In this document: positions 35,689-44,946 of the stretch, in pieces | Position numbering within the stretch: position 1 is the first letter of the stretch | Layout of the letters: each line of letters begins with the position of its first letter | Assembly: GCA_030698375.1 (NCBI GenBank) | Contig: JAUYLL010000105.1 | Location: 1-50,756, forward strand | Reading direction: 5' to 3' | Length of the DNA: 50,756 nucleotides | Source: Nocardioides sp. | Lineage (GTDB): Bacteria; Actinomycetota; Actinomycetes; Propionibacteriales; Nocardioidaceae | Position numbers and translations under genes: made by a program | The notes under the pieces: model-generated | The model's database searches: none | What the model was told of the DNA's origin: nothing | The model's input: the letters and a program-made list of their open reading frames with translations, nothing else

Positions 35689-36573
35689 GTGCCTGCTGCG
35701 ACCCCGGACCCTGCTGTCGAGCGCAACCCGATCGGCTCCCACGTCAAGGTCGGGAAGGGGCTCGTCGACGGTGCGTTCCGGCTCGCCCAGGACCTCGGGG
35801 CCGAGACGTTCCAGGTCTTCGTCGGCAACCCGCGGGGGTGGGCCCTGAGCGAGGGCGATCCGGCGCGGGACGAGGAGTTCCGCCGGGTCTGCGCCGAAGC
35901 AGGCACCCGCGTGTTCGTCCACGCGCCGTACCTGGTGAACCTGGGCAGCCCCACCGAGGCGACGTACGAGAAGTCGGTGGCGAGCGTGGCCCACAACCTG
36001 CGCAGGGCGGCCGCCATCGGCGCCGAGGGGGTCGTCGTGCACACCGGCTCCTGCGTGGCGGCCGGTTCCGTCGAGCGGGGGCTGCAGCAGGTGCGCGAGG
36101 GGCTCCTCCCCCTGCTCGACACCCTGGCCGACGCCGGCCCCGACGCGCCCTGGCTGCTGCTCGAGCCCACCGCTGGTCAGGGACAGTCGCTGTGCGCCGG
36201 GGTCGACGACCTCAAGGCCTACCTCGACGCGCTGGACCACCACCCACGGGCCGGCATCTGCCTCGACACCTGCCACGTCTTCGCTGCCGGCGCACCCCTC
36301 GACGAGCCCGGCGGCGCGGCGGCCACCCTCGAGCGGATCGCCGCCATCGGGGGCCCGGGGCGGCTGCGCCTGGTGCACGCGAACGACTCCAAGGACGTCC
36401 GGGGCGCCCTCAAGGACCGCCACGAGCGGATCGGCGAGGGCCACATCGGTGTGGACGCCTTCGCCGAGATGCTCGCCCACCCGACCACCGCCGGCGTGCC
36501 GTTCGTCCTCGAGACACCAGGCTCCGGCGAGCCGGACTCCCCCGACCTGCCGCTGCTGAAGTCGCTGCGCTGA
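35689..36573 (+). CDS. nfo: Deoxyribonuclease IV (AP endonuclease IV)
   Basis: TIM-barrel base-excision-repair endonuclease that cuts at abasic sites using zinc ions (294 aa). It begins IGSHVKVGKGLVDG with the first His, and has VFVHAPYLVNLGSP, VVVHTGSCVAAGS, LLLEPTAGQG, ICLDTCHVFAAG, LRLVHANDSKDVRGALKDRHERIGEGHIG and the final FVLETPG, covering the zinc-ligand His, Glu and Asp positions. The GTG at 35689 is six bases after a weak -10-like GACGCT. It is separated from the kinase gene by 26 bases. Confidence 0.95.
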   Translation: MPAATPDPAVERNPIGSHVKVGKGLVDGAFRLAQDLGAETFQVFVGNPRGWALSEGDPARDEEFRRVCAEAGTRVFVHAPYLVNLGSPTEATYEKSVASVAHNLRRAAAIGAEGVVVHTGSCVAAGSVERGLQQVREGLLPLLDTLADAGPDAPWLLLEPTAGQGQSLCAGVDDLKAYLDALDHHPRAGICLDTCHVFAAGAPLDEPGGAAATLERIAAIGGPGRLRLVHANDSKDVRGALKDRHERIGEGHIGVDAFAEMLAHPTTAGVPFVLETPGSGEPDSPDLPLLKSLR

Positions 36574-36642
36574 CGGCGGCGCCCCGGATAACCGCTCGTC
36601 CCGCCCCCCGGACGAGCGTCTCGCAGAACGAGAAGGCAGTCG

Positions 36643-36648
36643 TACTCT
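36643..36648 (+). promoter_or_regulatory. -10 box for leaderless aroF transcript
   Basis: TACTCT ends six bases before ATG 36655, with no ribosome-binding site between them. Confidence 0.55.
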
Positions 36649-36654
36649 CGACCC

Positions 36655-37719
36655 ATGGTCGTGGTGATGGCTCCCGGTGCTACCGATGAGCAGGTCGCCC
36701 ACGTCGTCGACCGGGTCGAGGGCGTCGGCGGCGAGGCGTTCGTGAGCAAGGGCGTCGTGCGCACCATCATCGGGCTGGTCGGGGACCTCGAGTCCTTCCA
36801 CCACCTGAACCTGCGCAGCATGCCCGGCGTCGCCGACGTGCACCGCATCTCCGACCCCTACAAGCTCGTCAGCCGCCAGCACCACCCCGAGCGCTCCACC
36901 GTCTGGGTGGGCCCCGCCGGGCACCAGGTGCCGATCGGACCGGAGACGTTCACCTTCATCGCCGGCCCGTGCGCGGTCGAGACCGCACAGCAGACCCGCG
37001 AGGCCGCGGAGATGGCGAAGGCGGCCGGCGCCACCCTCCTGCGCGGCGGCGCGTTCAAGCCGCGCACCTCGCCGTACGCCTTCCAGGGCCTGGGCCTCCG
37101 TGGTCTCGAGATCCTCGCCGACACCCGGGAGGCGACCGGTCTGCCGGTGGTCACCGAGGTCGTCGACGCGCGCGACGTGGCCGTGGTCGCCGAACACGCC
37201 GACATGCTCCAGATCGGTACCCGCAACGCGGCCAACTTCGGGCTGCTGCAGGCCGTGGGTGAGTCCGGCAAGCCGGTGCTCCTCAAGCGCGGGATGACCG
37301 CGACGATCGAGGAGTGGCTGATGGCGGCGGAGTACATCGCCCAGCGCGGGAACCTCGACGTCGTGCTCTGCGAGCGCGGGATCCGCACCTTCGAGCCGGC
37401 CACCCGCAACACGCTCGACATCTCCGCTGTGCCGGTCATCCAGGCCAGCAGCCACCTGCCGGTGATCGTCGACCCCTCGCACGCCGCGGGCCGCAAGGAC
37501 CTCGTGGTGCCGCTCTCCCGCGCCGCGATCGCCGTCGGGGCCGACGGCATCATCGTCGACGTGCACCCGAATCCCGAGACCGCCCTCTGCGACGGCCCGC
37601 AGGCACTTCTCGGCAACGACCTGCGCGCACTCGCGCAGGCGGTGCGTCAGCTGCCGCCGGTCGTCGGCCGGGTGGACGCCAGCGCACGGCTCAGGACCGA
37701 AGCGGCCTCCTCGACCTGA
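36655..37719 (+). CDS. aroF: Class I DAHP synthase (type I-beta) with N-terminal ferredoxin-like domain
   Basis: First enzyme of the shikimate pathway, joining phosphoenolpyruvate and erythrose-4-phosphate (354 aa). A regulatory FLD domain (about residues 1-75) precedes the barrel ([95 protein letters not shown]). Metal-ligand Cys, His, Glu and Asp residues are all present. A class II DAHP synthase lies about 1 kb downstream. Its 3' end overlaps the convergent threonine aldolase by 73 bases. Confidence 0.95.
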   Translation: MVVVMAPGATDEQVAHVVDRVEGVGGEAFVSKGVVRTIIGLVGDLESFHHLNLRSMPGVADVHRISDPYKLVSRQHHPERSTVWVGPAGHQVPIGPETFTFIAGPCAVETAQQTREAAEMAKAAGATLLRGGAFKPRTSPYAFQGLGLRGLEILADTREATGLPVVTEVVDARDVAVVAEHADMLQIGTRNAANFGLLQAVGESGKPVLLKRGMTATIEEWLMAAEYIAQRGNLDVVLCERGIRTFEPATRNTLDISAVPVIQASSHLPVIVDPSHAAGRKDLVVPLSRAAIAVGADGIIVDVHPNPETALCDGPQALLGNDLRALAQAVRQLPPVVGRVDASARLRTEAASST

Positions 37720-38678
37720 GCCTTCGTCACGTCCAGGTGCGTCACGAGGCGCACCGTCCGCGGGCCGACCGCGGAGACCAGCACGCCCTCCTCACGGGCA
37801 CGCAGCACGGCCCCCGCCGCGTCGGCGTGCGGAACCGCGACGATGTTCGTCGCCACCCCGGCCGGGTCGATCCCGCAGGCCTCCGCGAGCAGGCGGGCGT
37901 GGGCGTGGTCCTCCGCGAGCCGGTCGAGGTGGTGGTCCAGTGCGTGCAGGCCGGCTGCGGCGAGCACGCCGACCTGGCGCATGCCCGCACCGAGCCGCTT
38001 GCGCCACACGCGCGACTCCGCGACGGCCTCGGTGGAGCCGACCACGAGCGAGCCGATCGGGGCCCCGAGCCCCTTCGAGAGGCAGACGGCCACGACGTCG
38101 AACAGACCACCGACCGCGCGCAGGTACTCCTCGGTCGGCGCCGGGTCCGCGACCGCGGCGTTCCACAGCCGCGCACCATCGAGGTGCAGGGCACAGCCCA
38201 CGTCGTCGGCCCAGGTCCGCAGTGCCTCGAGGTCGGCTCGGGGCACGACCGTGCCGCCGGAGAAGTTGTGTGTGTTCTCCACCGACACCGCGGCCGTCGG
38301 CACGAAGTAGGGGCCCAGGTCGGGTGCATGCATGGCGCGCACCTGGTCCAGCGCGAGGGGGCCGTCGGTCCAGGTGCGCATCGTCAGCCCGGTGATCGCG
38401 CCGTGCGCTCCCAGCTCGGCGCGCGCGACGTGGGCGTCGGCGGCGCAGAGCACCTCTTGCCCGACCTCGACCACGGTCCGCACCGCCAGCACGTTGGCCA
38501 ACGAGCCGGTCGGGGTGAACAGGGCCGCCTCGTGACCCAGCAGCGCGGCGACGCGCTCCTCCAGCCGGCGGACGGTGGGGTCCTCGCCGTACACGTCGTC
38601 GCCGACCTCGGCGCCCGCCATCGCCCGGCGCATCGCCACGGTCGGCTGCGTGACGGTGTCGCTGCGGAGGTCGATCAC
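37647..38678 (-). CDS. ltaE: Low-specificity L-threonine aldolase
   Basis: Pyridoxal-phosphate enzyme cleaving threonine to glycine and acetaldehyde (343 aa). It begins [19 protein letters not shown], the family signature, followed by [16 protein letters not shown], the PLP-binding lysine in [29 protein letters not shown] and [15 protein letters not shown]. The GTG at 38678 lacks a strong ribosome-binding site, so it may depend on translation from the upstream class II DAHP synthase, 22 bases away. Its C-terminus is encoded antisense to the end of aroF. Confidence 0.93.
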   Translation of the reverse strand: MIDLRSDTVTQPTVAMRRAMAGAEVGDDVYGEDPTVRRLEERVAALLGHEAALFTPTGSLANVLAVRTVVEVGQEVLCAADAHVARAELGAHGAITGLTMRTWTDGPLALDQVRAMHAPDLGPYFVPTAAVSVENTHNFSGGTVVPRADLEALRTWADDVGCALHLDGARLWNAAVADPAPTEEYLRAVGGLFDVVAVCLSKGLGAPIGSLVVGSTEAVAESRVWRKRLGAGMRQVGVLAAAGLHALDHHLDRLAEDHAHARLLAEACGIDPAGVATNIVAVPHADAAGAVLRAREEGVLVSAVGPRTVRLVTHLDVTKAQVEEAASVLSRALASTRPTTGGS

Positions 38679-38700
38679 GGCGTTTGCCTGCTCGCCGCGG

Positions 38701-40080
38701 TCAGCGCGCGTCGACGGGGGTCTCGCCCCGGTGGCGCAGCATGTCGGCGACCAGGAAGGCCAGCTCCAACGACTGCACGCGGTTCAGGCGCGGGTCGCAC
38801 ACCGACTCGTAGCGGTTGCCGAGGTCGGCCTCGGCCAGCTCCTCGCCACCGCCGACGCACTCGGTGACGTCGTCACCGGTGAGCTCGACGTGGATGCCGC
38901 CAGGCCAGGTGCCGAGGCTGCGGTGGACGTCGAAGAACCCCTGCACCTCGTGGATGACGTCGTCGAAACGGCGGGTCTTGTAGCCCGAGGACGCCTCGAA
39001 GGTGTTGCCGTGCATCGGGTCGCAGACCCAGGCGACCTGCACGCCGGCGGCCTCGACCTTCTCCACCAGCGGCGGCAGCAGGTCGCGGATCTTGCCGGCC
39101 CCCATCCGGGTGATGAACGTCAGGCGGCCGGGCTCGCGCTGGGGATCGAGCTTCTCGGCGAGCGCGATCGCGTCGTCGGCGGTCGTGGTCGGGCCGAGCT
39201 TGACCCCGATCGGGTTGCGGATCTTCGAGAGCAGCTCGACGTGGGCGCCGTCGAGCTGGCGGGTGCGCTCGCCGATCCAGACGAAGTGCGCCGAGACGTC
39301 GTACGGCGCATGGGTGCGCGAGTCGATGCGGGTCATGGCGTGCTCGTACTCGAGCACCAGGGCCTCGTGGCTGGAGTGGAAGTCGACGCGGTGGAACTCC
39401 GCGGGGTCGGCCCCGATCGCCTGCATGAACGTCAGCGCCCGCTCGATCTCGTCGGCCATCTGCTCGTAGCGCGCACCGACGCCGCTGGACCGCACGAAGG
39501 AGGTGTTCCAGGCATGCACCTGACGGAGGTCGGCGTACCCGCCCGTCACGAAGGCGCGCACCAGGTTTAGCGTCGACGCCGACGCGTTGTAGACGTCCAC
39601 CAGCCGCTGGGGGTCGGGCGTCCGGGACTCCGGGGTGAAGGCGAACCCGTTGACCGCGTCGCCGCGGTAGGCCGGCAGCGTCACGTCACCACGGGTCTCG
39701 GTGTCGGACGAGCGGGGCTTGGCGTACTGACCGGCGAGCCGCCCGAGCTTCACGACGGGCACGGACGCCGCGTACGTGAGGACCACGGCCATCTGGAGCA
39801 GCACCCGCAGCTTGTTGCGGACGTTGTCGGCGGTCACGCCGTCGAAGGTCTCGGCGCAGTCGCCGCCCTGGAGCAGGAAGGCCTCGCCGCGCGCCACCGC
39901 GGCCAGCTTGGTCTTGAGGTCGTCGCACTCCCCCGCGAACACCAGGGGTGGGACACCGCGCAGCTTGGTCACCGCCGCCTGGAGCGCGGCGTCGTCGGGG
40001 TACGACGGCTGCTGCGCCGCGCCGAGCGCGTGCAGGGTGGCCAAGTCAGGGACGGATCCAGGGGTGTCAGCGGGAAGCAC
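38701..40080 (-). CDS. Class II DAHP synthase
   Basis: 459-aa class II 3-deoxy-7-phosphoheptulonate synthase, unrelated in sequence to the class I enzyme nearby. It shows [14 protein letters not shown] with the metal-ligand Cys, [65 protein letters not shown], and [17 protein letters not shown] 40080 lies six bases after TACCCT and gives the normal family length. A GTG at 40116 overlaps the recQ stop and would add 12 residues. Actinobacterial class II enzymes are usually feedback-controlled by aromatic amino acids. Confidence 0.94.
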   Translation of the reverse strand: MLPADTPGSVPDLATLHALGAAQQPSYPDDAALQAAVTKLRGVPPLVFAGECDDLKTKLAAVARGEAFLLQGGDCAETFDGVTADNVRNKLRVLLQMAVVLTYAASVPVVKLGRLAGQYAKPRSSDTETRGDVTLPAYRGDAVNGFAFTPESRTPDPQRLVDVYNASASTLNLVRAFVTGGYADLRQVHAWNTSFVRSSGVGARYEQMADEIERALTFMQAIGADPAEFHRVDFHSSHEALVLEYEHAMTRIDSRTHAPYDVSAHFVWIGERTRQLDGAHVELLSKIRNPIGVKLGPTTTADDAIALAEKLDPQREPGRLTFITRMGAGKIRDLLPPLVEKVEAAGVQVAWVCDPMHGNTFEASSGYKTRRFDDVIHEVQGFFDVHRSLGTWPGGIHVELTGDDVTECVGGGEELAEADLGNRYESVCDPRLNRVQSLELAFLVADMLRHRGETPVDAR

Positions 40081-40086
40081 TGTTCC

Positions 40087-40092
40087 AGGGTA
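40087..40092 (-). promoter_or_regulatory. -10 box for leaderless class II DAHP synthase transcript
   Basis: On the minus strand TACCCT ends six bases (GGAACA) before GTG 40080, without a Shine-Dalgarno sequence. It lies in the last 30 bases before the recQ stop, so this gene probably has its own promoter besides read-through from recQ. Confidence 0.6.
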
Positions 40093-40112
40093 CGGGGCGG
40101 GCGCTGCGCCGA

Positions 40113-42239
40113 TCACACGCGCCGGTGGACGAGCAGCGGCAGGACGGTCCGCGCCCCCGCGCGCGCCAACCAGGAGGCGGCGACGGTCGCGGGCCACCCG
40201 CTGGCACTGGCGTCGAGGAGCAGCAGGACGGTGCGGTCCTGCACGGGCGGGGGGTCGAGCCCGGCGAGGGCATCGCGCCACCACGCGGCCTCCTCCGCGG
40301 AGGTCAGGCTCCGCGGGTCGGCCGGCGGTGTCACCGGCAGGCTGGCCCGCCCGAGCCCGCCGACCTCGGCCAGGTGGTCACCCAGCGACGCGGTGAGCCG
40401 CGGGAACCCGGCAGCGGGCAGGTCGACCACGACCTCCGGGCGGGCCGGCCAGCTGCCCTTCCAGTCCGCCAGGACGGCGACCAGGGCCTCGCGCAGCTCG
40501 TCCCCGGCCCCGGCGTCGCGCGCGAACGCCTCCCGCACCAGGTCCTGCCACTCCGGGGCGTCAGCGTGGACCAGCACCCGACCCGGGGCCGCCAGCTCGC
40601 CGGGGGCGATCCGGCCGCGCGACCCGAAGGCGCCGCCGGGCCACATCTTGCGCGGCTCGAGCTCGTGGCGCTGCCGACGCAGCACCTTGGCCACGGCCAC
40701 CACCGTCGCCCGCGCCGGGCGCAGGGCCAACCCCTCGGGCAGCGCGCCGCGGCACACCGAGCACCGCCCGCACGGCTCGGCGGTCGGGTCATCGAGGGAC
40801 TCCTGGAGCAGTTGCATCAGGCACCGCTCGGAGCGCGTGTAGGCGCGCATGATGTCGGCCTCGCGCCGGCGTACGGCGACCACCCCGTCGTAGTGCTCGG
40901 CGTCGTGGGTCCACTGCTTGCCGGTGGGCAGCCAGCCGCCCTCGACGCGCTCGACCACGTCGTCGACGGCCAGCTGCTTGAGCATCAGCTCCACGCGGGT
41001 CCGGCGTACGCCGCTCTCCGCCTCGACCGCGGCGACCGACATCGGCTCACCACCCCCACCGGCGAGGACGGCGAGCACGCGCTCGACCTGCTCAGGGACC
41101 GGGATGGTCGCGGTGGCGAAGTAGTCCCACACGCCGGCGTCGGCCTCCGACGGGAGGAGCACGGCGTGGGCGTGCTCGAGGGCCCGGCCCGCACGACCAA
41201 CCTGCTGGTAGTAGGACACCGGGGACGGCGGTGCCCCGACGTGGATGACGAAGCCCAGGTCGGGCTTGTCGTAGCCCATGCCGAGCGCGGAGGTCGCCAC
41301 CAGCGCCTTGAGGCGGTTCGCGCGCAGGGCGTCCTCCAGCTCCTCGCGGCGGCCCGCCTCGAGCTGGCCGGTGTAGGCGGCGACGGGCAGGTCGGGGTGG
41401 ACCGCCGCGACGGCGTCGGCCAGCCGGTGGGCGTCGGCGACGGTGAGCGCGTAGACGATGCCCGAGCCCGGCAGGGTGGGGAGGTGGTCGACGACCCAGG
41501 CGTACCGGTCGAGCGGGCTGAGCCTGTCGTGGCCCTCTCCCCGGCCGGGGTCGACGACGCTCAGCTGGAGGCTGGCGCGGGCCAGCGGGCCGCGCAGCAC
41601 GAGGGTGGCGTCGCCGAGCTGGGCGGCGACGTCGTCGGTGACGCGCGCGTTCGCCGTGGCGGTGGTGGCCAGCACGGGTGTGGAGGGGTGGAGCCGCTGC
41701 AGCACGTCGGAGACCCGGCGATAGTCGGGACGGAAGTCGTGGCCCCAGTCGGAGACCGCATGCGCCTCGTCGATGACCACCAGGCCGAGCCGACCGGCAA
41801 GGGCGTCGAGCACCCGGCGACCGAACCCCGGGTTGGCCAGCCGCTCCGGGGAGACCAGCAGCACGTCGAGGTGGCCCGCGGTCAGCTCGGACTCGACGGC
41901 GGACCAGGCGTCGGTGTTGGAGGAGTTCAGCGTCGCTGCGCGCAGGCCGGCCCTCTCCGCCGCCACGACCTGGTCGCGCATCAGCGACAGCAGCGGGGAC
42001 ACCACGAGCGTGGGCCCGTGGCCCTCGGCGCGGCGGCACGCGGTGGCGGCCCAGTAGACCGCCGACTTCCCCCAGCCGGTCGCCTGGACCACCAGCACCC
42101 GGGCGGCGTCCTCGCAGAGCGCGGCCACCGCCGTCTCCTGGTCGGGGCGCAGCCGCGCCTCGGGACCGGCCATGGCGGTGATGACCCGAGCGGCGACCGC
42201 GGCGCGGGTGTCGTCGAGGACGGGAGTGGTGGTGGGCAT
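40113..42239 (-). CDS. recQ: RecQ-family ATP-dependent DNA helicase
   Basis: 708-aa superfamily 2 helicase for recombination and repair. It has Walker A ATGWGKS (residues 53-59), LVVSPLLSLMRDQV, VVIDEAHAVSDWGHDFRPDY (DEAH box and aromatic loop), STPVLATTATA, and VATSALGMGYDKPDL with YYQQVGRAGR. A zinc-binding region is marked by CLMQLLQ and CGRCSVC. Instead of an HRDC domain, the tail has TVLLLLDASASGWPATVAASWL, which resembles a phosphoribosyltransferase PRPP loop. The ATG at 42239 follows the -10 box TACGGT by six bases. Confidence 0.92.
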   Translation of the reverse strand: MPTTTPVLDDTRAAVAARVITAMAGPEARLRPDQETAVAALCEDAARVLVVQATGWGKSAVYWAATACRRAEGHGPTLVVSPLLSLMRDQVVAAERAGLRAATLNSSNTDAWSAVESELTAGHLDVLLVSPERLANPGFGRRVLDALAGRLGLVVIDEAHAVSDWGHDFRPDYRRVSDVLQRLHPSTPVLATTATANARVTDDVAAQLGDATLVLRGPLARASLQLSVVDPGRGEGHDRLSPLDRYAWVVDHLPTLPGSGIVYALTVADAHRLADAVAAVHPDLPVAAYTGQLEAGRREELEDALRANRLKALVATSALGMGYDKPDLGFVIHVGAPPSPVSYYQQVGRAGRALEHAHAVLLPSEADAGVWDYFATATIPVPEQVERVLAVLAGGGGEPMSVAAVEAESGVRRTRVELMLKQLAVDDVVERVEGGWLPTGKQWTHDAEHYDGVVAVRRREADIMRAYTRSERCLMQLLQESLDDPTAEPCGRCSVCRGALPEGLALRPARATVVAVAKVLRRQRHELEPRKMWPGGAFGSRGRIAPGELAAPGRVLVHADAPEWQDLVREAFARDAGAGDELREALVAVLADWKGSWPARPEVVVDLPAAGFPRLTASLGDHLAEVGGLGRASLPVTPPADPRSLTSAEEAAWWRDALAGLDPPPVQDRTVLLLLDASASGWPATVAASWLARAGARTVLPLLVHRRV

Positions 42240-42245
42240 GGCGCC

Positions 42246-42251
42246 ACCGTA
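42246..42251 (-). promoter_or_regulatory. -10 box for leaderless recQ transcript
   Basis: On the minus strand TACGGT ends six bases (GGCGCC) before ATG 42239. A 7-base inverted repeat CCGAGGA / TCCTCGG with a 15-base loop lies just upstream (42277-42305), near the -35 position. Confidence 0.55.
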
Positions 42252-42335
42252 GGCCGCGGCGACGACAGGCGGCGTACCGAGGAGTTGTGCGTACAGGTTC
42301 CTCGGGTTTTCGTGCCTGAATTCGTGTACGAAGCG

Positions 42336-42365
42336 CGAAAGTCACTACACGTGTAGTGACTTTCG
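42336..42365. terminator. 30-base perfect palindrome, likely terminator of the APC permease gene
   Basis: The sequence from CGAAAGTCACTAC through ACGT to GTAGTGACTTTCG is a perfect inverted repeat with a 13-base stem and 4-base loop. It starts five bases after the permease stop codon and lies in the AT-rich gap before recQ. As RNA it would be a very stable hairpin without a U-tract, as is common in actinobacteria. A protein-binding site is possible but the position favours termination. Confidence 0.7.
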
Positions 42366-42370
42366 ACCCC

Positions 42371-43822
42371 TCAGCCCGACAGGTCGGTGGGGTCGTGGAA
42401 GCCGGTGCGCTGGGCGCGGAAGGCGCGGTTCTCGAGCCAGGTGAGGACCCACAGGCCGACGCCGACGACGAGCAGGCCGGCGGCGATCGTGTACTGCACC
42501 GTGTCGCGGCCCGTCCACGGTCCGACGAAGAACAGGCAGGCGACCGCACCGAGGGCGGGGATGACGGTGGGGGCGGTGAAGTGCACGCCGTCCACCGGGT
42601 CCCTCCGCAGCACCAGGCACGCCACGTTGACCACCGCGAAGACGCCGAGCAGCAGCAGCGCGGTGGTTCCCGACAGCGCCTCGACGCTGCTCTCCGCGAG
42701 GAGCACCGCGACCACGACGATCAGCCCGAGCGCGAGGGCGGTCGAGAACACGATTGCCACCCACGGCGTACGCCGGCCCGGCAGCACCCTGCTCAGCACC
42801 CGCGGCAGCACGTCCTGCTTCCCCATGCCGTAGAGCAGCCGGCTGGCCATCAGCATGTTGATCAGCGCGGTGTTCGCGACCGCGAAGACGGTGAGGAAGG
42901 GAAAGACCTTGTCGATCGGGAAGTCTGGTGCGCCGATGGCAACCACGTCGAGGAGGGCGGTGTCGCTCTCGGCGAGCTCGCCCACGGGCACGAGCGCCAC
43001 GGCGGTGATGGATACCAGAACGTAGAAGGAGACCGCGATGCCGAGGCCGGTCAGCATGATCCTGGGGAAGATCCGCTCGGGCTCCCTGGTCTCCTCGACC
43101 ATGTTCACCGAGTCCTCGAAGCCGACCATCGCGAAGAACGCCAGAGAGGTCGCCGCGGTGACGGCGATGAAAAGGCTCTTGCCCTCGGCGGATTCGAAGA
43201 CCATGACCCGGCCGAGGTCGGCATTGCCCTGGCTCATCGCGAAGAACCCGACGCCGATGACGATGAGCAGCGCGACCATCTCGACCACGGTGAGCACCAC
43301 GTTGAACTTCACGCTCTCGCCGACCCCGCGCAGGTTCACCACCGCGAGCAGCAGCATGAAGCCCAGCGCCACGGCGAGCACCGCCGTCGACCCGGTGCCG
43401 ACCCCCCACCCCGCGCCCTCGAGCCCAGCGAGGAGGTTCGCGGCGAGCACGTTCGCGCTCGTCGAGGCGCTCGTGATGCCGGAGCAGATCACTGCGAAGG
43501 CGACCATGAAGGTGACGAAGTGCAGCCTGAAGGCCTTGTGCGTGTAGAGCGCGGCTCCGGCCGCGTGCGGGTACTTGGTCACCAGCTCGAGGTAGGCGAA
43601 GGCCGTCAGCGTGGCCACGGCGAAGGCCACCAGGAACGGCAGCCAGGCCGCGCCCCCGACCTCGCCGGCGACCTGACCGGTGATCGCGTAGATGCCCGCG
43701 CCGAGGACGTCGCCGACGATGAAGAGCAGCAGCAGCTTGGGGCCGAGAACCCGCTTGAGCTTCGGGGCGCCGTCGACGTCGGTGCCGGGGTGACCGGTCG
43801 ACCTGGTGGATGCGTCGCTCAC
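42371..43822 (-). CDS. APC-family amino acid permease
   Basis: 483-aa membrane transporter with about 12 membrane segments. The APC signature near the first segment, LFIVGDVLGAGIYAITGQVAG, and AFAYLELVTKYPHAAGAALYTH are clear, and AFFAMVGFEDSVNMVEETREPER is the typical loop before segment 7. The substrate is not predictable from sequence. The GTG at 43822 has GAGGGGG upstream. It follows pfkA by 60 bases on the same strand and may be co-transcribed with it. Confidence 0.9.
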   Translation of the reverse strand: MSDASTRSTGHPGTDVDGAPKLKRVLGPKLLLLFIVGDVLGAGIYAITGQVAGEVGGAAWLPFLVAFAVATLTAFAYLELVTKYPHAAGAALYTHKAFRLHFVTFMVAFAVICSGITSASTSANVLAANLLAGLEGAGWGVGTGSTAVLAVALGFMLLLAVVNLRGVGESVKFNVVLTVVEMVALLIVIGVGFFAMSQGNADLGRVMVFESAEGKSLFIAVTAATSLAFFAMVGFEDSVNMVEETREPERIFPRIMLTGLGIAVSFYVLVSITAVALVPVGELAESDTALLDVVAIGAPDFPIDKVFPFLTVFAVANTALINMLMASRLLYGMGKQDVLPRVLSRVLPGRRTPWVAIVFSTALALGLIVVVAVLLAESSVEALSGTTALLLLGVFAVVNVACLVLRRDPVDGVHFTAPTVIPALGAVACLFFVGPWTGRDTVQYTIAAGLLVVGVGLWVLTWLENRAFRAQRTGFHDPTDLSG

Positions 43823-43882
43823 GCGGTCGGTGCCCCCTCGTGCTGGCCCTGTGCAGGGCAGGTGGCGGGAATCTATCCCGGC

Positions 43883-44911
43883 TCAGCCGAAGAACACCCG
43901 CGCCTCGTCGTACAGCTCGGGCGATACCGTCTTGAGCTCGGCCGTGCCCTCGCTCAGCGGCACCCGGACGATGTCGGTGCCTCGCAGCGCCACCATCGTC
44001 CCGTAGTCCTGCGCGTGGACCGCGTCGATCGCCGAGAGCCCGAAGCGGGTGGCCAACCAGCGGTCGAAGGCGGTCGGTGTGCCCCCTCGCTGGACGTGGC
44101 CGAGCACCACGGCGCGCGACTCCTTGCCGGTGCGCTGCTCGATCTCGGCCGCGATCCGGTCGCCGATCCCGCCCAAGCGCACGTGACCGAAGGAATCCTT
44201 CTCCCCCGAGGTGAGCGTCATCTCGCCGCCCTCCTTGGGCACGGCTCCCTCGGAGACCACGATGATCGGCGAGAAGTCGGTCTCGAAGCGGGTCTGCACG
44301 TGGCCGCAGACCTCCTCGATGTCGAACGGCTGCTCGGGGATGAGGATGACGTTGGCGCCGGCGGCCAGGCCCGCGTGCAGGGCGATCCAGCCGGCGTGAC
44401 GGCCCATCACCTCCACGACGAGCGCACGGTGGTGGGACTCCGCGGTGGTGTGCAGCCTGTCGATGGCCTCCATCGCGATGTTGACCGCAGTGTCGAAGCC
44501 GAAGGTGAAGTCGGTGCCAGAGAGGTCGTTGTCGATGGTCTTCGGCACCCCGACCACGTTCACCCCCAGGCCGGCCAGCTTCGTGGCCACCCCCAGGGTG
44601 TCCTCGCCACCGATGGCGATCAGTGCGTCCACGCCGTCGGCGTCCAGGTTGTCCTGGATGCGCTGCACGCCGCCCTCCACCGAGAACGGGTTGGTGCGCG
44701 AGGAACGCAGGATGGTCCCGCCCCGCGGCAGGATGCCGCGCACGTCGGAGACCGTGAGGTCGGCGCGGATGCCCTCCAGCGGGCCGCGCCATCCCTCGCG
44801 GTATCCCACGAACTCGAAGCCGTGGACCTCGATGCCCTTGCGGACGACGGCCCGGATCACGGCGTTCAGGCCGGGGCAGTCGCCCCCGCCGGTGAGCACT
44901 CCGACGCGCAT
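43883..44911 (-). CDS. pfkA: 6-phosphofructokinase, probably pyrophosphate-dependent
   Basis: 342-aa group III phosphofructokinase that phosphorylates fructose-6-phosphate. It begins MRVGVLTGGGDCPGLNAVIR, with LPRGGTILRSSRTNP, IAIGGEDTLG and GVPKTIDNDLSG. Residue 104 is Asp and residue 124 is Lys, aligned with E. coli numbering; ATP-dependent enzymes have Gly at 104, while Asp104 plus Lys124 is the pyrophosphate pattern. Catalytic Asp in TIDND and MGRHAGWIA are present. The ATG at 44911 has GGAGAG upstream. It diverges from glpK. Confidence 0.93.
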   Translation of the reverse strand: MRVGVLTGGGDCPGLNAVIRAVVRKGIEVHGFEFVGYREGWRGPLEGIRADLTVSDVRGILPRGGTILRSSRTNPFSVEGGVQRIQDNLDADGVDALIAIGGEDTLGVATKLAGLGVNVVGVPKTIDNDLSGTDFTFGFDTAVNIAMEAIDRLHTTAESHHRALVVEVMGRHAGWIALHAGLAAGANVILIPEQPFDIEEVCGHVQTRFETDFSPIIVVSEGAVPKEGGEMTLTSGEKDSFGHVRLGGIGDRIAAEIEQRTGKESRAVVLGHVQRGGTPTAFDRWLATRFGLSAIDAVHAQDYGTMVALRGTDIVRVPLSEGTAELKTVSPELYDEARVFFG

Positions 44912-44946
44912 GGTCTCTCCTTCGCAAGGGGTCCGGTCGATCTCGA

